In this document: positions 1 to 10,199 of the stretch, piece after piece
Layout: the number at the start of each line of letters is the position of its first letter
Position numbering within the stretch: the first letter of the stretch is position 1
NCBI GenBank assembly: GCA_036346375.1
Contig: CM070502.1
Coordinates: 20,994,924 to 21,058,923 of the forward strand
DNA: 64,000 nucleotides
DNA from: Guadua angustifolia
Taxonomy: Eukaryota > Streptophyta > Magnoliopsida > Poales > Poaceae
Reading direction: 5' to 3'
The notes under the pieces: model-generated
Told to the model about the DNA's origin: nothing
What the model saw: only the letters and a program-made list of their open reading frames with translations
Database searches by the model: none
Translations under genes and position numbers: made by a program

Positions 1-1024
1 AATACATTGAGTTCTTTCTCCTTTGCACCTCTTCTCATATTGGCTAATGCTCTCATGGTTTCCTGCACAGGACAGTTAAACATCGGATAAAACAAGCAGC
101 TGGTTTGCACCATGAAGGGTTCCAACAAAGATCCATATAATTGTGTCTGGAGCTTTATATCATGTAATTATGTAAAGGAAGCAATGTATTCACCATCTCA
201 AGCTCATTATCATCCTCTTCATGCAAGCCTCAACATGTCAATGTGCTCCATCAATTCCTGCTCGAATTGGTTCACTGATTTAATCATGCCCATAAGCTCA
301 CCATGCTCACGCTAACCCTCTCAGCGAAAATTGGATCATCCCAGAGGTCTGGCTTCTCCAACACCACTGCCAATTGCTTTGATCTCTCCAGTATCCATCC
401 CCACTGCGCAAATCAAAACGACCCCCAGTTTAAACAGAATGGAACGAACAGGTAAGTGCATCTGTGCCACTCTACGCGGAACTATGCAAACAAGAGCTTG
501 AACAGGCATCCTCGCATGTGCACACACACACATACACGCGCACCTGCAAACGCACATTAGATGCCTGTGGATATGCCTGAGAGAAACAAGCACCTGAGTC
601 CTGAGATGCACAATATAACCCAACAAATCAACAACACTCGGCACTTGACCGATTTCACGAGCGGAAGACAAAGCGTATCAAGTATCGTACAAAGAATGGA
701 CCTTGAGGCACTTCTTGATGAGCCTGATGGACCAGTCGCTCTCGGCCTCGGGGAGGATTGTCCACCCCTTGCCGGCGATCGAGTCCACCGTCAGGCCGTC
801 CGCCGTCATCGGCGCCTCCGCCACCGCTGCTGGGGAAGAGAACCACCGTGTCGGCCGGCAAAGGGGGCTGATTTGGCGGTGGCAGGAAGGCCACGAGTGG
901 GTCCCAGGAGGAAGGCCAAGGCGGCGCAACGGGCGAGGAGGTGGTGGGTAGGGTTCAGGGTCCTGGAGCGGAGGTGGGAGAGGAGGACCGCGGCCGTAGA
1001 TCTAGCTAGGAGGCGGGAAGCCAT
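1..1024 (-). pseudogene. Peptide chain release factor 2 (PrfB-type, organellar) gene fragment, broken
   Basis: Reading leftwards, exon 1 starts at 1024 with an N-terminus rich in R, S and L (MASRLLARS), like a transit peptide. It then shifts frame and continues RWFSSPAAVAEAPM, TADGLTVDSIAGKGW and TILPEAESDW, and then SIRLIKKCLK followed by a GT donor near 690. After an intron, 230-370 encodes LEKPDLWDDPIFAERV and KSVNQFEQELMEHIDM. A further exon at the window edge gives ETMRALANMRRGAKEKELN. This order (LEKPDLWDDP, then RALAxMRRxAKEKEL) is the N-terminal coiled-coil region of bacterial-type RF2 homologues in plants. There is a frameshift in the transit region, single-base losses after AERV and before EEDDNELE, and loss of about nine residues expected after ESDW (from memory of the family). 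The GGQ domain would lie outside the window. It is probably a Helitron-captured copy. Confidence 0.65.
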
Positions 1025-1166
1025 TCCCCGTGGGCTCCGACGCTGCCTCTTCTGATCCTACACAATCAGCAGACATCAAATTAGCTCCTGATCCAACTGC
1101 AGTTTTGATTTGAACAGAGAGAGAACAATCAGCAATAAAATAACCAATTCATTAGACAATAAATTG

Positions 1167-1275
1167 CACAATGTCTGCCTGGTCCCAGATGCTCAAGATC
1201 TGGGTGCGGGCCTCCTCACGGGATGGCCACAACGCCTCCCTCAGGTTCGGGTCATAGGAGAGCAGCGCACCAGCA
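1167..1275 (-). pseudogene. Fructokinase exon fragment captured in the Helitron
   Basis: The minus strand encodes GALLSYDPNLREALW, PSREEARTQILS and IWDQADIV without a frameshift. This is the PfkB-family fructokinase segment containing the conserved SYDPNLR and LWPS..EA motifs, which precedes the VSEVELEFLTG region of the plant enzyme. Only about 35 codons are present. Homology stops abruptly on both sides, and neither the ATP-binding nor the catalytic GAGD motif is here, so it cannot make an enzyme. It lies upstream of the release-factor fragment on the same strand, so a read-through transcript could join the two. The family assignment comes from motif recognition. Confidence 0.7.
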
Positions 1276-1903
1276 GGCCAAGGGCGGCGACCGATTGCCG
1301 AATGCCAGTGTCGCTAGGGACGGAGAATGGATCTTGCCTCTAGAAGCCTAGACTCCAGTCTTCCAAGCTCCAGTAGTGCGGTGGGTTGAGGGCGGCAGCC
1401 GGCGGCCAGCGAACAGACGGAATCGACGGTTGGGGTGGTGGCCGGAGGGCGGGAGCGGCGGGCTCCTGAGCTCCTGCGCATGGATGGCTAGGGCTCCTGA
1501 GCTCCTGCGCGTGAATCACATGAATGGCTAGGGCTCCTCACTCCTGAGCTTCTCAAGTCGTCCTAGACTAGGCCGGGACGCTAGGCCTCGGGCCAAGCCC
1601 TAGTGGCCCGAGGCCCAGCTCCGCTCTTGGGGGAGAACGTATCACTGCCACCAATTGCTGCTTTATATTAGTAGAGATTTTTGGCAGATTTTGGAAGAAA
1701 AGCTTGTTTGATTAGTTTCTTCAGTATATTTTGAAGACACCCTTCATAGCAGAAATGTTTGAAATATGATATTTATATTTTTGCTTGTATCATTGTGTGC
1801 TTACTCAGTATTGCTTGTCCAGTTGTGCCACTACCTTGCACGATGTAGAAACCTATGTTGAATCTTTGGGTTATATCTGTCCTTCATTTGGCTCATGTTG
1901 CAG

Positions 1904-2563
1904 GAACCTACATTGACAAGAAATGCCCATTCACCGGCACTGTGTCAATTAGAGGTCGCATCATTGCTGGAACATGCCACAGTGCTAAAATGAACAGGAC
2001 TATCATCCTTCGCAGGAACTACCTTCACTTTGTCAAGAAATATCAGAGGCATGCCAATCTTCTTTATAGCCTTTTATTGTTTTACTTGGGTTGTTACATC
2101 ATAGTAACCATTATAATGGTATTCATGAATAGGTACGAGAAGAGGCACTCCAACATCCCTGCCCACATTTCTCCTTGCTTCCGTGTGAAGGAAGGAGATC
2201 ATGTGATCATTGGCCAGTGCAGGTAAAAAAAATACTTGTTTATACTATACCCTCTCATATAATGGGTAATCTATTTAACCAAAATTGTTTAAGAGGTTGA
2301 GCATGTTAGGGAGGTTGTATTTTCAAACTGGCCCCAACCTTGCCATTTGGTTAGAGATGTGAACATAACCTTTTTAATGATCAAAGGTCGAAACATAACG
2401 TCTCTTTGTTGTGTTTATGAGATCTGTTGGATGCTGCTTATAACTCGATAATATCATCATGCCATTCAGGCCACTGTCCAAGACTGTGCGGTTCAATGTG
2501 TTGAAGGTCATCCCGGCAGGGTCAAAGAGTGGTGCAGGGAAGAAGGCGTTCACTGCTGCCTGA
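1904..2563 (+). CDS. RPS11: 40S ribosomal protein S11 (uS17), 3' exons
   Basis: Three exons are readable: 1904-2048, 2133-2222 and 2470-2563. They encode GTYIDKKCPFTGTVS, KMNRTIILRRNYLHF, RYEKRHSNIPAHISP and FRVKEGDHVIIGQCR, then PLSKTVRFNVLKVIP and a GKKAFTAA C-terminus before TGA. This is the OB-fold ribosomal protein uS17, which binds 18S rRNA in the small subunit. The usual N-terminal part (about 50 residues, MAEQTEKAFLKQ-like) is absent between 1 and 1903, where a Helitron lies instead. The first exons are probably left of the window, with the Helitron in an intron. Reading frames join exactly across introns, with no stops or shifts, so the gene may be functional. The first visible intron has a GC donor (AG|GC at 2049) with a normal AG acceptor at 2132. 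A 5'-truncated duplicate is the alternative. Confidence 0.88.
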
Positions 2564-3530
2564 GGAAGACATCAAAGATTCCGAAAGCTCCATCATGCGA
2601 TTTTGACGCCACTTTCTATACTATTCCATTTGTACTAGGATTTTTGACTTAAGAGTTATTCCAAATCTCAAGTCAAGAATGCTGAATCCAGTGTAGTTAT
2701 GCTCTAAATGCTTCTTTGTTTCAATCAAATGATTATTTTATACAGTCGGGTGGCTACCCCTTAGCTCGTTATAGGTAAAATTTAAGATACATCAATCGTT
2801 TACTTGCTGTGGTTCTGCGTTTTTTCATCGGGTGTTCTATGCCATTCCTTTTGGGAACGTTGGTGCTCTATACCTGATCGGGGAAAGAGATCCAGTGCCG
2901 CGGTAAGTTGCAGTCAGCTGTGCCTGGACCGACACCTGGGAATACTGTGCTGACTCACATAGTCGCGTATCGCTGATCCGTTTGTTCGCTCGACGGGACA
3001 GTCCTAATTTAGGAAGACTGCAGTCCTTGTACAGGAACCCTCTCCCCCGATCTGGTAGGAAGTATTTCTGCCTCGTCGATGCCTTCGCTGGATGAGTCAT
3101 TAGGAGTTGTAGGTAGAGTTACGAGTGTTAAACGCGTAATTGTACCCATCAGATCTCGAGTTCTCGACTTCATGTATTGCTGCAGAGTGTAGACAAAGCT
3201 AGGATCTGAGATATCTGAAAGGATAAGGGCACGTCCCTTGGACGCGAGTGCTCGTTTTCTGTTTGAGCCGATATCTGGGCGAAAAAAATAAAAGTAGATA
3301 TATGTATATGTACGCGTTTAGTAGAACAGTATGTTCCTACACTCTAGAAGCACTGTATCCTCTAATTAATTTCTTGGTGTGTGTAAAAAGGATATGCACA
3401 CGTGTGTGTGAGTTTGTGTGTCCTCATTATACACCTACTTTAGAAAAAACCATCTAGGATTAATGGCTACACTCTTTATAGCTGGTGGAATTCAACCCCA
3501 ACCAAGCCATCCACATGTCACCTTGCGCAT
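2564..3530. other. RPS11 3' flank, no gene recognised
   Basis: The first 150-200 bases look like the RPS11 3' UTR (T-rich, low GC). From about 2830 to 3250 the base composition becomes balanced, without a recognisable coding frame. A TG-rich stretch lies near 3380-3420. I see nothing else. Confidence 0.5.
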
Positions 3531-3599
3531 TTTTGCGAAAAAGCTCCTCCGTTCCTTCAAATTACGGATAGGTTCTTACGGATTACGAACAGATCCTTC

Positions 3600-4870
3600 G
3601 CGATATTTTGTGAGACGAAAATAATTTTTTTTTCTTCGCGTATGGGTCCCTGGCGTGGTATTTTACGGGAAAACCTCCCGTTAAGTTCAAATCGTGAACA
3701 AACCCTTTTCTAATTTTTCAGGATAACGAACAGGTCCAAAAAAATAACAAACAGGTCCCTACTTCTTACGTTCAGATCCTTTCTCCGTTTTTCCCGGAAA
3801 AAATGTTTTCGTCACCAAAAAACCCGGAAAAAATGTTTTCGTAAAAAAAAACGCAGATTCGTCGAAGGTTTATAGCAGTTTATGGATTTACTAACGGGTC
3901 ATAACCGCGGTTTTTTTTTTTAAAAAATGTAGATTCGTCCGAAAATTTATAGCAACCCATAGATTCGTCGGCGGGTCCTAACGACCCATTTTTTTAACCA
4001 ACACAAAAACCAGATTAAATCGAAGGTTTATAGAGGTTCATGGATTAGCCCACAGTGCGGCGATCTTTTAAAAAGGAAATACATAAAAAACGGCCGTATT
4101 TTTCTTTTAAAAAACAAAAACACAGATTCAACCGCAATTTTCTAAATAAAACGCATCGACAAAAAAAACACGGATTCGTCGAAGATTTATAACAGCTTAT
4201 GTATTTACCAACGGGTCATAACCGTGGGGTTTTTAAAAAATAGATTAGATCCAAAGATTTATAGCGACCGTAGATTCGTAGGCGGATCTTGACGACCCAT
4301 TTTTTTAACAAACAAAAAAACAAAAAACACGGATTCAACCGTAATTTTCTAAATAAAACACGATCGACAAAAAAACACGGATTCGTGAAGGTTTATAACA
4401 ACTTATGGATTTGCCAACGAGTCATAACCATGGTTTTTAAAAAACGTGGATTCGTCGAGATTTATAACGACCCATAGATTCGCGTGGTCCTAACGACCCA
4501 TTTTTTAACAAACACAAAAAACAAAAAATATCAAATATCCCGAAATGCGTAAAAAAACAACCACGGTTTTCTAAAAAAAATACAGATTCGTCGAAGGTTT
4601 ATAGTAACCCATAGATTAAACGCGGCTTTATCGAAGGTTTGTAATATCCCATAGATTCGTCAGCGAGTCCTACCGACCCATTTTATTTAAAAAATGCGGA
4701 AATCGAAAATTCGATAAATTTTATCAGACGACGGGTTGTAACCGCGGTTTTCTAAAAAAAAACGTAGATTCCTTGAAGGTTTATAGCTAACGACCTATTT
4801 TTTAAAACTAATATGAAAACCGAAAATACGACCCCCATGAATTTATCGACGGGTCCTATCAACTCTATAG
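3600..4870. repeat. Degenerate AT-rich tandem repeat tract
   Basis: A unit of about 200 bp recurs with many small indels. Recurrent landmarks are GATTCGTCGAAGGTTTATA, CAACGGGTCATAACC, CCTAACGACCCATTTTTT and AACAAACACAAAAA. The best-aligned copies start near 3845, 4170 and 4375. Poly-T and poly-A runs separate short CG-containing words. No coding capacity was seen. The family is not recognised. Confidence 0.6.
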
Positions 4871-4879
4871 AACAGCACA

Positions 4880-5188
4880 GCGTAGCGCGTTATTATTGCT
4901 CGTATATATCATCAAGGTGGACGATACTGATGTCTGAAGGCTCGAGACCCCATGCAAAGACGGCATGGTCGTTGTCGATCGGCTCAACGCCCTCCAGCAA
5001 GAAGCCGGACAGCTCGCCTACCTCCACGTCACGCAGCCAAGGTACACGGCCTATGGGCAGGCCGTGTCAGGCGACATTGCTCGTGGGCCGCAGCAGTGGG
5101 CTCTGGGCCTCTGGCGATATTGCTCATGGGCGCTCTGGTCTGGCCTGTGGGCTGCTGATATCAGCCTAGTATTTATATAGAGAGGAGA
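4880..5188 (-). mobile_element. Possible Helitron 5' end with captured OPR fragment
   Basis: On the minus strand the sequence at 5188 begins TCTCCTCTCTATATAAATAC, preceded by A. This resembles the Helitron starts at 1677 and 30808. A GC-rich captured gene piece begins immediately inside, in sharp contrast to the AT-rich surroundings. I could not find a CTRR terminus with a hairpin on the left, so that border is a guess at the change in composition. Confidence 0.35.
4959..5073 (+). pseudogene. 12-oxophytodienoate reductase (OPR) fragment
   Basis: The frame DGMVVVDRLNALQQE, AGQLAYLHVTQPRYT, AYGQAVSG matches the segment of flavin-dependent OPR enzymes (old yellow enzyme family) that contains the conserved AYLHVTQPRY motif. 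Only about 38 codons are present, with no flanking exons, FMN-binding or catalytic Tyr/His region. A stop lies just upstream in frame. It sits 115 bp from a Helitron-like terminus at 5188, so it is probably a captured exon piece. The fragment is on the plus strand, opposite to the presumed Helitron direction. Confidence 0.6.
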
Positions 5189-5620
5189 TTAAATAAAAGA
5201 GACAAGCCATTTCTTACGAGAAAAAGCTTCGATACACAAACCAATAAGAAATATACAACAAAAACATGCCTTAGGTAGAGGAAGGTTGTATCCAACTATA
5301 CTATATTGTTAAGTCTTTGAATGACATTTATTCGGTGTTATCTATATATTCACGACAATATATAATTCGAGGGTAGTATATAGTACTATTTGTTGAAATA
5401 TAAGTGAATATATTGTCAGTCTTTCCTCATTAGCTTAAACTTTTGGACGAATTGCTTGGTGCATACAAATCAATATGGTATCAAACCTAACAGATCACAA
5501 TTCTTATTGATGATCACATGCAACTCAATACTATTGATGATGTTGATGCTTTTAAATATAGCTCTAAAAACCATGTATCTATAGTGTTTCGAGTACGGCA
5601 ACGTATCCTGTGCACACAAA
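5189..5620. other. AT-rich spacer, no gene recognised
   Basis: The sequence is low in GC with no sustained reading frame. I recognise no transposon terminus between the Helitron-like end and the foldback element. Confidence 0.5.
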
Positions 5621-5955
5621 TATTTGGTGAAAACCTGGTGCACACCAACTAAGAAAAGTTTCAAAAAAATCTGAAAAAAATTATGGATGTACATATCGGC
5701 TTACCCCATCTACATATAAAATTTCATGATCAAATTCGTCCTGTGCTAAGAGTAATAAAAAAGACAAACTTGATCATGAACAGGAATAGTTCTTGTTCAT
5801 GATCAAGTTTGTTTTTTTTGTAACTTCTAGTATAGGATGAATTTGATCATGAAATTTTATATGTAGATGGGGTAAGCCGATATGTACATCCATGATTTTT
5901 TTCAGAATTTTTTGAAACTTTTCTTAGTTGGTGTGCACCATTTTCACCAAATTTA
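5621..5955. mobile_element. Foldback (long inverted repeat) element, about 335 bp
   Basis: The left arm begins TATTTGGTGAAAACC and the right arm ends GGTGTGCACCATTTTCACCAAATTT. The arms pair across about 150 bp each, including GGATGTACATATCGGCTTAC and CCCCATCTACATATAAAATT and their complements. The centre near 5775-5800 contains CTTGATCATGAACA facing TGTTCATGATCAAG. A transcript would form one long hairpin. Clear target duplications were not identified. It looks like a MITE or foldback element rather than a miRNA gene, given the length and near-uniform pairing. Confidence 0.65.
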
Positions 5956-7194
5956 GTACAATGTAAAATTTAGGCCCAGTAGTTTTTCGATAATCGCTCC
6001 CTGGGGTGATTCCGTGAAGTGATTCTCGAAATGAACTAGGGGTGGGAGCTGAAAAAAGTCGCTTCTCTGATTCACTCCTAACAAAGAGTCGGTTCTCCAT
6101 AGAGTTTATCCTATGAATTCGTTAGAGAATCACTTTCAGCAACAGAATCACTTCTCTCGGAGAATCACTTCTAACAGAGAATCAGAATCAGAAAGAACTC
6201 TACCAAACAGGCTCTTAGTGGTCAAAAGAGCACAAGCGTCGGTCTTTTTATATCCGGAGGGAGTGTATTTAGCTACAAAAGGCTACATCCTATAGGGGAG
6301 ATGGTCTGTCTGCCTGTGGTGTGCCCCAGTCGGATACCTACAGTTTACATTGAGTGGTTTGATACAATTTACAGTTTACAACCTGATACAACGGAGCCCC
6401 ATTGGCAGCTACAGAAACAGAAGCACGGGTGATTTGGCTTATCAGCCGTGGTACAACAGTGCTCCGGCGTGTCAGAGTTCCTTTCTTTGCTCCGGTGGTT
6501 GATCCCCTTCCTCGCGCTGCAGCCGCCGGTGGAACCGCCCGAGCTCTGCTCCGCTCTGCATCCAGAAGATCTACAAGCGTGCAAGGCTAGGGTTTCAGAC
6601 TTAATTCAGTGCCCAGAGGGAACATGTAACTGAACCATGCATCCAAATTTTCGATTTTCGGTGCACACCTGAAGGACACATACAGGGTGCTTCATGGACA
6701 ATGGCATGTCCAGGAAGCTCCAGGCCTCCATTATGATAAAGAGTGTATCAGATTAGTGCCTTGTTCCCTATTTTTATGCTACTAGGTAGAGTTTACATAT
6801 TTCAACCTTGGGGAGCAAGGAATCAGGCAATATTGTTTCCATTCTGGAGTGCTTCTGAGCAATCTGATTTAACTTCGGTACAGTGTGATTGTGAAAGGTG
6901 TCCAGTGTGAAAGTATTCTCTTGGTCGTGCGGTAATTTCTGTAATTAATACACTATATACTTCCAACCGTAATGCTTTTCATAAAAGAAAAGAAGGGAAG
7001 GTGATTCTTGAAGTTCAGATGTGTGACCTGATCTTACAGATTAAACAGGTGAAAAACAAGTGACCACCAGTTCATGAGCAAAAGTCATCAACTCAAGTAC
7101 TCAACCACGTACAGGAAGCAATATCGCGGGTCTCCTGAACTGCTTGCTCGTTGGCAATGAGCCAGGCTGAGCTCAACTAATCATCAATCGAAGG
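5956..7194. other. Mixed repeat debris, no gene recognised
   Basis: From 6000 to 6230 the motif AGAATCACTT or GTGATTC recurs in both directions, like a degenerate MITE ending in ACCAAACAGGC. At 6255-6272 there is a Stowaway-like end (CCGGAGGGAGTGTA). A GC-rich patch at 6400-6600, with AAACCCTAGC on the minus strand, could be a decayed gene start. I could not assign any of its six frames. Confidence 0.4.
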
Positions 7195-7541
7195 ATGGCC
7201 GCAACGCTCCTGGCCCCTGAACCTTGTCGATTTGGCAATAAAATCGATCAACCTGCCAATGATGCTGTTTGGCCTGAGACACGGAGATCTACAGAAGGGC
7301 ATGCAGTAGTTACCTTCACGTATAGCCCGGCCCTGAACATGCAAATTACAAACTCTCGTAAAGCGTTCCAGAGCCCTCCACGTCCTTCTCCCACGGCATT
7401 ATCCTCTTCGACCCTTTCCCTTCCCCCCAATATATTCAGCGTCGTCACAAGCTCATTCAGGTGCAGCGAAGTAGCTAGCTAGCCAATTCAAGATCGATCG
7501 AGGTCACAAATCAAGAAGCAGTAGAGACCGCGCGAAAAACA

Positions 7542-8057
7542 ATGGCGGCGAAGAAGAGCGGGAGCGATCGAGATGGCGGTGGTGCGGGGCTGCACGTGGC
7601 GCTGTACATGGGGGCGGTGGTACGAGATCGCGTACGTCGTTCCCGTTGTTCTTCCAACCGCGGGACGGGAGGGACACGCGGGCCGGCGACGTACACGCTG
7701 CAGGAGGACGGCGCGACGGTGTTACGTGCTGAACGAGACGTACGTGGAGCAAGGGGAAGCAAGACTACATGGAGGGCATCGCTCTCCATGTAGTAAGAAT
7801 TGCTCCGTAAAAGAACGTCGTTGCAATTGTGCTTAATTAATTTGTTGTGTGGCTTGCATGCATGCATGCGTAGATTTTGAAGGAAGACGCACACGGTGGA
7901 GGAGGTGTACAACCAGCTGGTGGAGAGGGCCACGGAGGAAGGCTACGACATGGCCAAGCTGCACAAGACGCCGCAGGACGATCCGCCGCCGGAGAGCGAC
8001 GCCGCACCCACCGACAGCAAAGGGACGACGTGCTTCAAGTCGCTCTTTGGGAAATGA
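7542..8057 (+). pseudogene. TIL: Temperature-induced lipocalin (TIL) pseudogene
   Basis: The start at 7542 gives MAAKKSGS. Later frames give VVRG, GRWYEIA (the lipocalin GxW signature), TYTLQEDGATV and VLNETYVE, which is the first part of plant TIL, a membrane-associated heat and freezing tolerance lipocalin. At least four frame changes occur between 7565 and 7790. The middle of the barrel (the region normally ending in PRRKYLWILCR) is missing. A second exon at 7883-8057 is intact: KTHTVEEVYNQLVER, EEGYDMAKLHKTPQ, PPPESDAAP and TCFKSLFGK, then TGA. The upstream region (7195-7541) still looks like a promoter and leader. The combination of deletion and shifts indicates a dead copy. Transcription could persist. 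Confidence 0.8.
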
Positions 8058-8206
8058 TCCCGTGCTTCAAGACGGATATGAGTGCCCTAGAAGGAATATG
8101 TTATTAGCCTGCTGGCTGCTGCGCGGTGGCGATTGGCGAATAAATTAATGCATGGGACTTCAAATAAACGAGGCTGTTGTAGAATATAGTGTGTGTTCTT
8201 GTACTA

Positions 8207-8458
8207 CTCTTCAAGTCACAAACATTTGTCTGTTTTGAACATGGTGAAACTTTTAAAATTTTGATCGTCACTATCTTTTTACATATTTAAATTGGATATA
8301 TGAAAATCATACGTGTAGATTTATTTTGAAAAGTACTTACATAATATTATAATTTTATTAGGTTTTATAAATATATTATAATAAAAACTAGTGGTTACAA
8401 TTGTATTCTGGAGACCATATTAATGTTTAAAATGATAACTATTTGTGACCGAAGGAAG
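8207..8458. mobile_element. Stowaway MITE (252 bp)
   Basis: The termini CTCTTCAAGTCACAAAC and GTGACCGAAGGAAG are degenerate versions of the grass Stowaway CTCCCTCCGTCACAAA ends. Both sides are flanked by TA (8205-8206, 8459-8460), the Tc1/Mariner target duplication. The interior is AT-rich and noncoding. It lies 150 bp after the lipocalin pseudogene. Confidence 0.8.
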
Positions 8459-8460
8459 TA

Positions 8461-9120
8461 GCTGCCTGGTGGACATGTGCTTGGAGAAATGAACTTCAAA
8501 GCATATGCATGGTTTAGTTCATTGGAGATGTGTGTTCTGAAGACCGTACAGATTAATATGATCTTGGTTTGCTTGGTACTACGTATTATACAACCTATTA
8601 GATCTTGCTTGGTACTACCACGAGTTGCTCGATTCTCTAGATCGATCACTCGTTTCTTGCCTGGCCTGTGGGAAGCAAGTCAAAAGGCAGGTAGAACTAC
8701 TGCCTTGTCAAAGCCACCCTTGCAAAGGCGACATGTGCAAGGCTGCAAGCCATTCGTTTTCCAAGTGGCTCAACACGTGAGTACCTGACTGACTACTATA
8801 GCCATCTCCAGCATCGATCCTTCGTCATGGTCAGCCCGAACCGGGCCTACACCTTTGCCTGCTATGTCCTTTCGCTGCGCAGGTCTTCCATGGCGTGCTC
8901 GCCTACGGCAACCACCATGTCCCCCAGTCGGTTCAACCCGCCCGTGCATTTTACACTGCTGACGTACAGCAGGCGACAAAGACGATTCTGAAAGATCGCC
9001 GCAAAGAGTCAAAGACTTCAACGGGGTCGCCATGACGTCATCTACGCTACGTCGATCATCTGGAAAGATGGGAATCGGAGAACATTCTAGAATCAGGCTC
9101 TAAATGCACAAGAGGTGGCA
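8461..9120. other. Intergenic, no gene recognised
   Basis: This is a balanced-composition stretch without repeats that I can classify. The open frames are short and do not resemble a known family on either strand. Confidence 0.4.
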
Positions 9121-9127
9121 AATAAAG

Positions 9128-9395
9128 TTTGTATGGAATTATATGCTTAGGCTTTTTCTTCAACTAAAAGCTAAGAAGTTAGGCTTTTGAAAACCATAAG
9201 TTTTTATATAACTAGAAGCCAAACTATTAGAGAGATGTTTTTTTGTTTAATGAAAGTTGGTTTTAGACCAATGTCACTGAAGTAAGGATAAAATTACCCA
9301 CCTCTACCACTATAAAAGCGGGTTGCTTTTATTAAACTACTTAAAGGCTTTAAACTATAAACAAAAAATTTAAACCTAATCAAATAGGACTTAAG
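9128..9395. mobile_element. MITE, same family as 35211-35516 (hAT-like candidate)
   Basis: The internal words line up in the same order as in the copy near 35.2 kb. Examples are AAAACCATAAG...ATATAACTA, AGGATAAAATTACCCACC, AAGCGGGTTGCTTTTA, AAACTATAA and the end AATCAAATAGGACTTAAG against AATAAATAGAGCCTAAG. It is noncoding. Its borders are degraded and no target duplication was read. Confidence 0.55.
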
Positions 9396-9473
9396 AAAGA
9401 GAGCAATAAACACACACGAACGGTCCCGCTGGTTTAGTAGCTAGACTTTTTGGCTAGTTGTACTTTAATTGTA

Positions 9474-9735
9474 CTCGCTCTAATCACAAATAGTCGTTGG
9501 TTTGAATATCAACACAATCTTTAATTAAAACATAATTTTGATCATTAATTTTATTATAAAATATTTATAAAATGCAATAAATTTATAATATTATGAAAGT
9601 ATTTTTGAGACATATCTACATATATGATTTTCATGTATCCAATTGAAATATTTAAAAAGATATTGACAGTTAAAGTTTTCAAAAAGTTTGACAACACTTA
9701 TGTCCAAAACAACAACCATTTATGACCGGAGAGAG
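9474..9735. mobile_element. Stowaway MITE (262 bp)
   Basis: The ends CTCGCTCTAATCACAAATAG and CATTTATGACCGGAGAGAG are Stowaway-type, with TA on both sides (9472-9473, 9736-9737). The interior resembles the elements at 8207 and 33508: ATATTTATAAAATG, and CATATATGATTTTCATGTAT with the neighbouring TATCCAAT. Confidence 0.8.
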
Positions 9736-9855
9736 TATTATCTTTTTTAGCCGTTCCTCTTACCTCAACCACATCCAACGGATCTGCGTTTGATTATATT
9801 AAACTCCTTTTTTTCTTTAATTGATTGGCAGGGCTTTTGCCCTTTCTCTCTATAA

Positions 9856-10199
9856 GAGCAACCCCAACCCACCCCCTATCCTAAATTATAAAGAGACTTA
9901 GAAAAATATAAGCTCCAACCCAACCTCTATTATAAACCCCTATTTTAGGGAGGTACTCTCTCACCCCTACATCTAGGGGGCTTCTCTTTGCCCCTATTAT
10001 TTCCTTTAGCATTTTTTTATTCATTTTAAAATAATAATTTATGGGTGCAAAGTAATAATAATATTTAGATAAATAATAGGGGTGAGTAATAGGGAGTATG
10101 GGTTGTAGACAAATTTGATATAGAGTACCCCTAATTTTTATACCACCCTTAAATGAGTGATTTAGGGGGAAAATATAGGGGTTTGGGTTGGAGTTGCTC
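9856..10199. mobile_element. Tourist-like (PIF/Harbinger) MITE, 344 bp
   Basis: The terminal inverted repeats GAGCAACCCCAACCC and GGGTTGGAGTTGCTC are flanked by TAA on both sides (9853-9855 and 10200-10202). Internal CCCCTATTTTAGGG-like words also pair across the element. It has no coding capacity. Confidence 0.8.

Larger units (their letters stand above)
1..1677 (-). mobile_element. Helitron 5' portion carrying gene fragments (3' end outside window)
   Basis: The minus strand starts at 1677 with TCTCTACTAATATAAAG, preceded by A. This matches the TC-starting 5' terminus of grass Helitrons and closely resembles the start of the bounded Helitron at 30523-30808. Going leftwards, the element contains a fructokinase exon fragment (1167-1275) and then exons and introns of a release-factor gene (1024 to 1), all on the same strand as the Helitron. 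Retention of introns and multi-gene content is typical of Helitron gene capture. The CTRR 3' end and hairpin must lie left of position 1. Sequence to the right of 1677 reads as RPS11 intron. A GC-rich tandem stretch at about 1480-1560 repeats a GGCTCCTGAGCTCCTGCGC-like unit. The call rests on one terminus plus the captured genes. Confidence 0.6.

Noticed and set aside
5621..5955. miRNA precursor
   Set aside because: Pairing is too long and too uniform and lacks a short duplex with typical bulges. A foldback transposon is more likely.
6369..6633. Small GC-rich gene on either strand
   Set aside because: No recognisable protein, no splice-consistent extension, and only a leader-like AAACCCTAGC. 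Left as unassigned debris.
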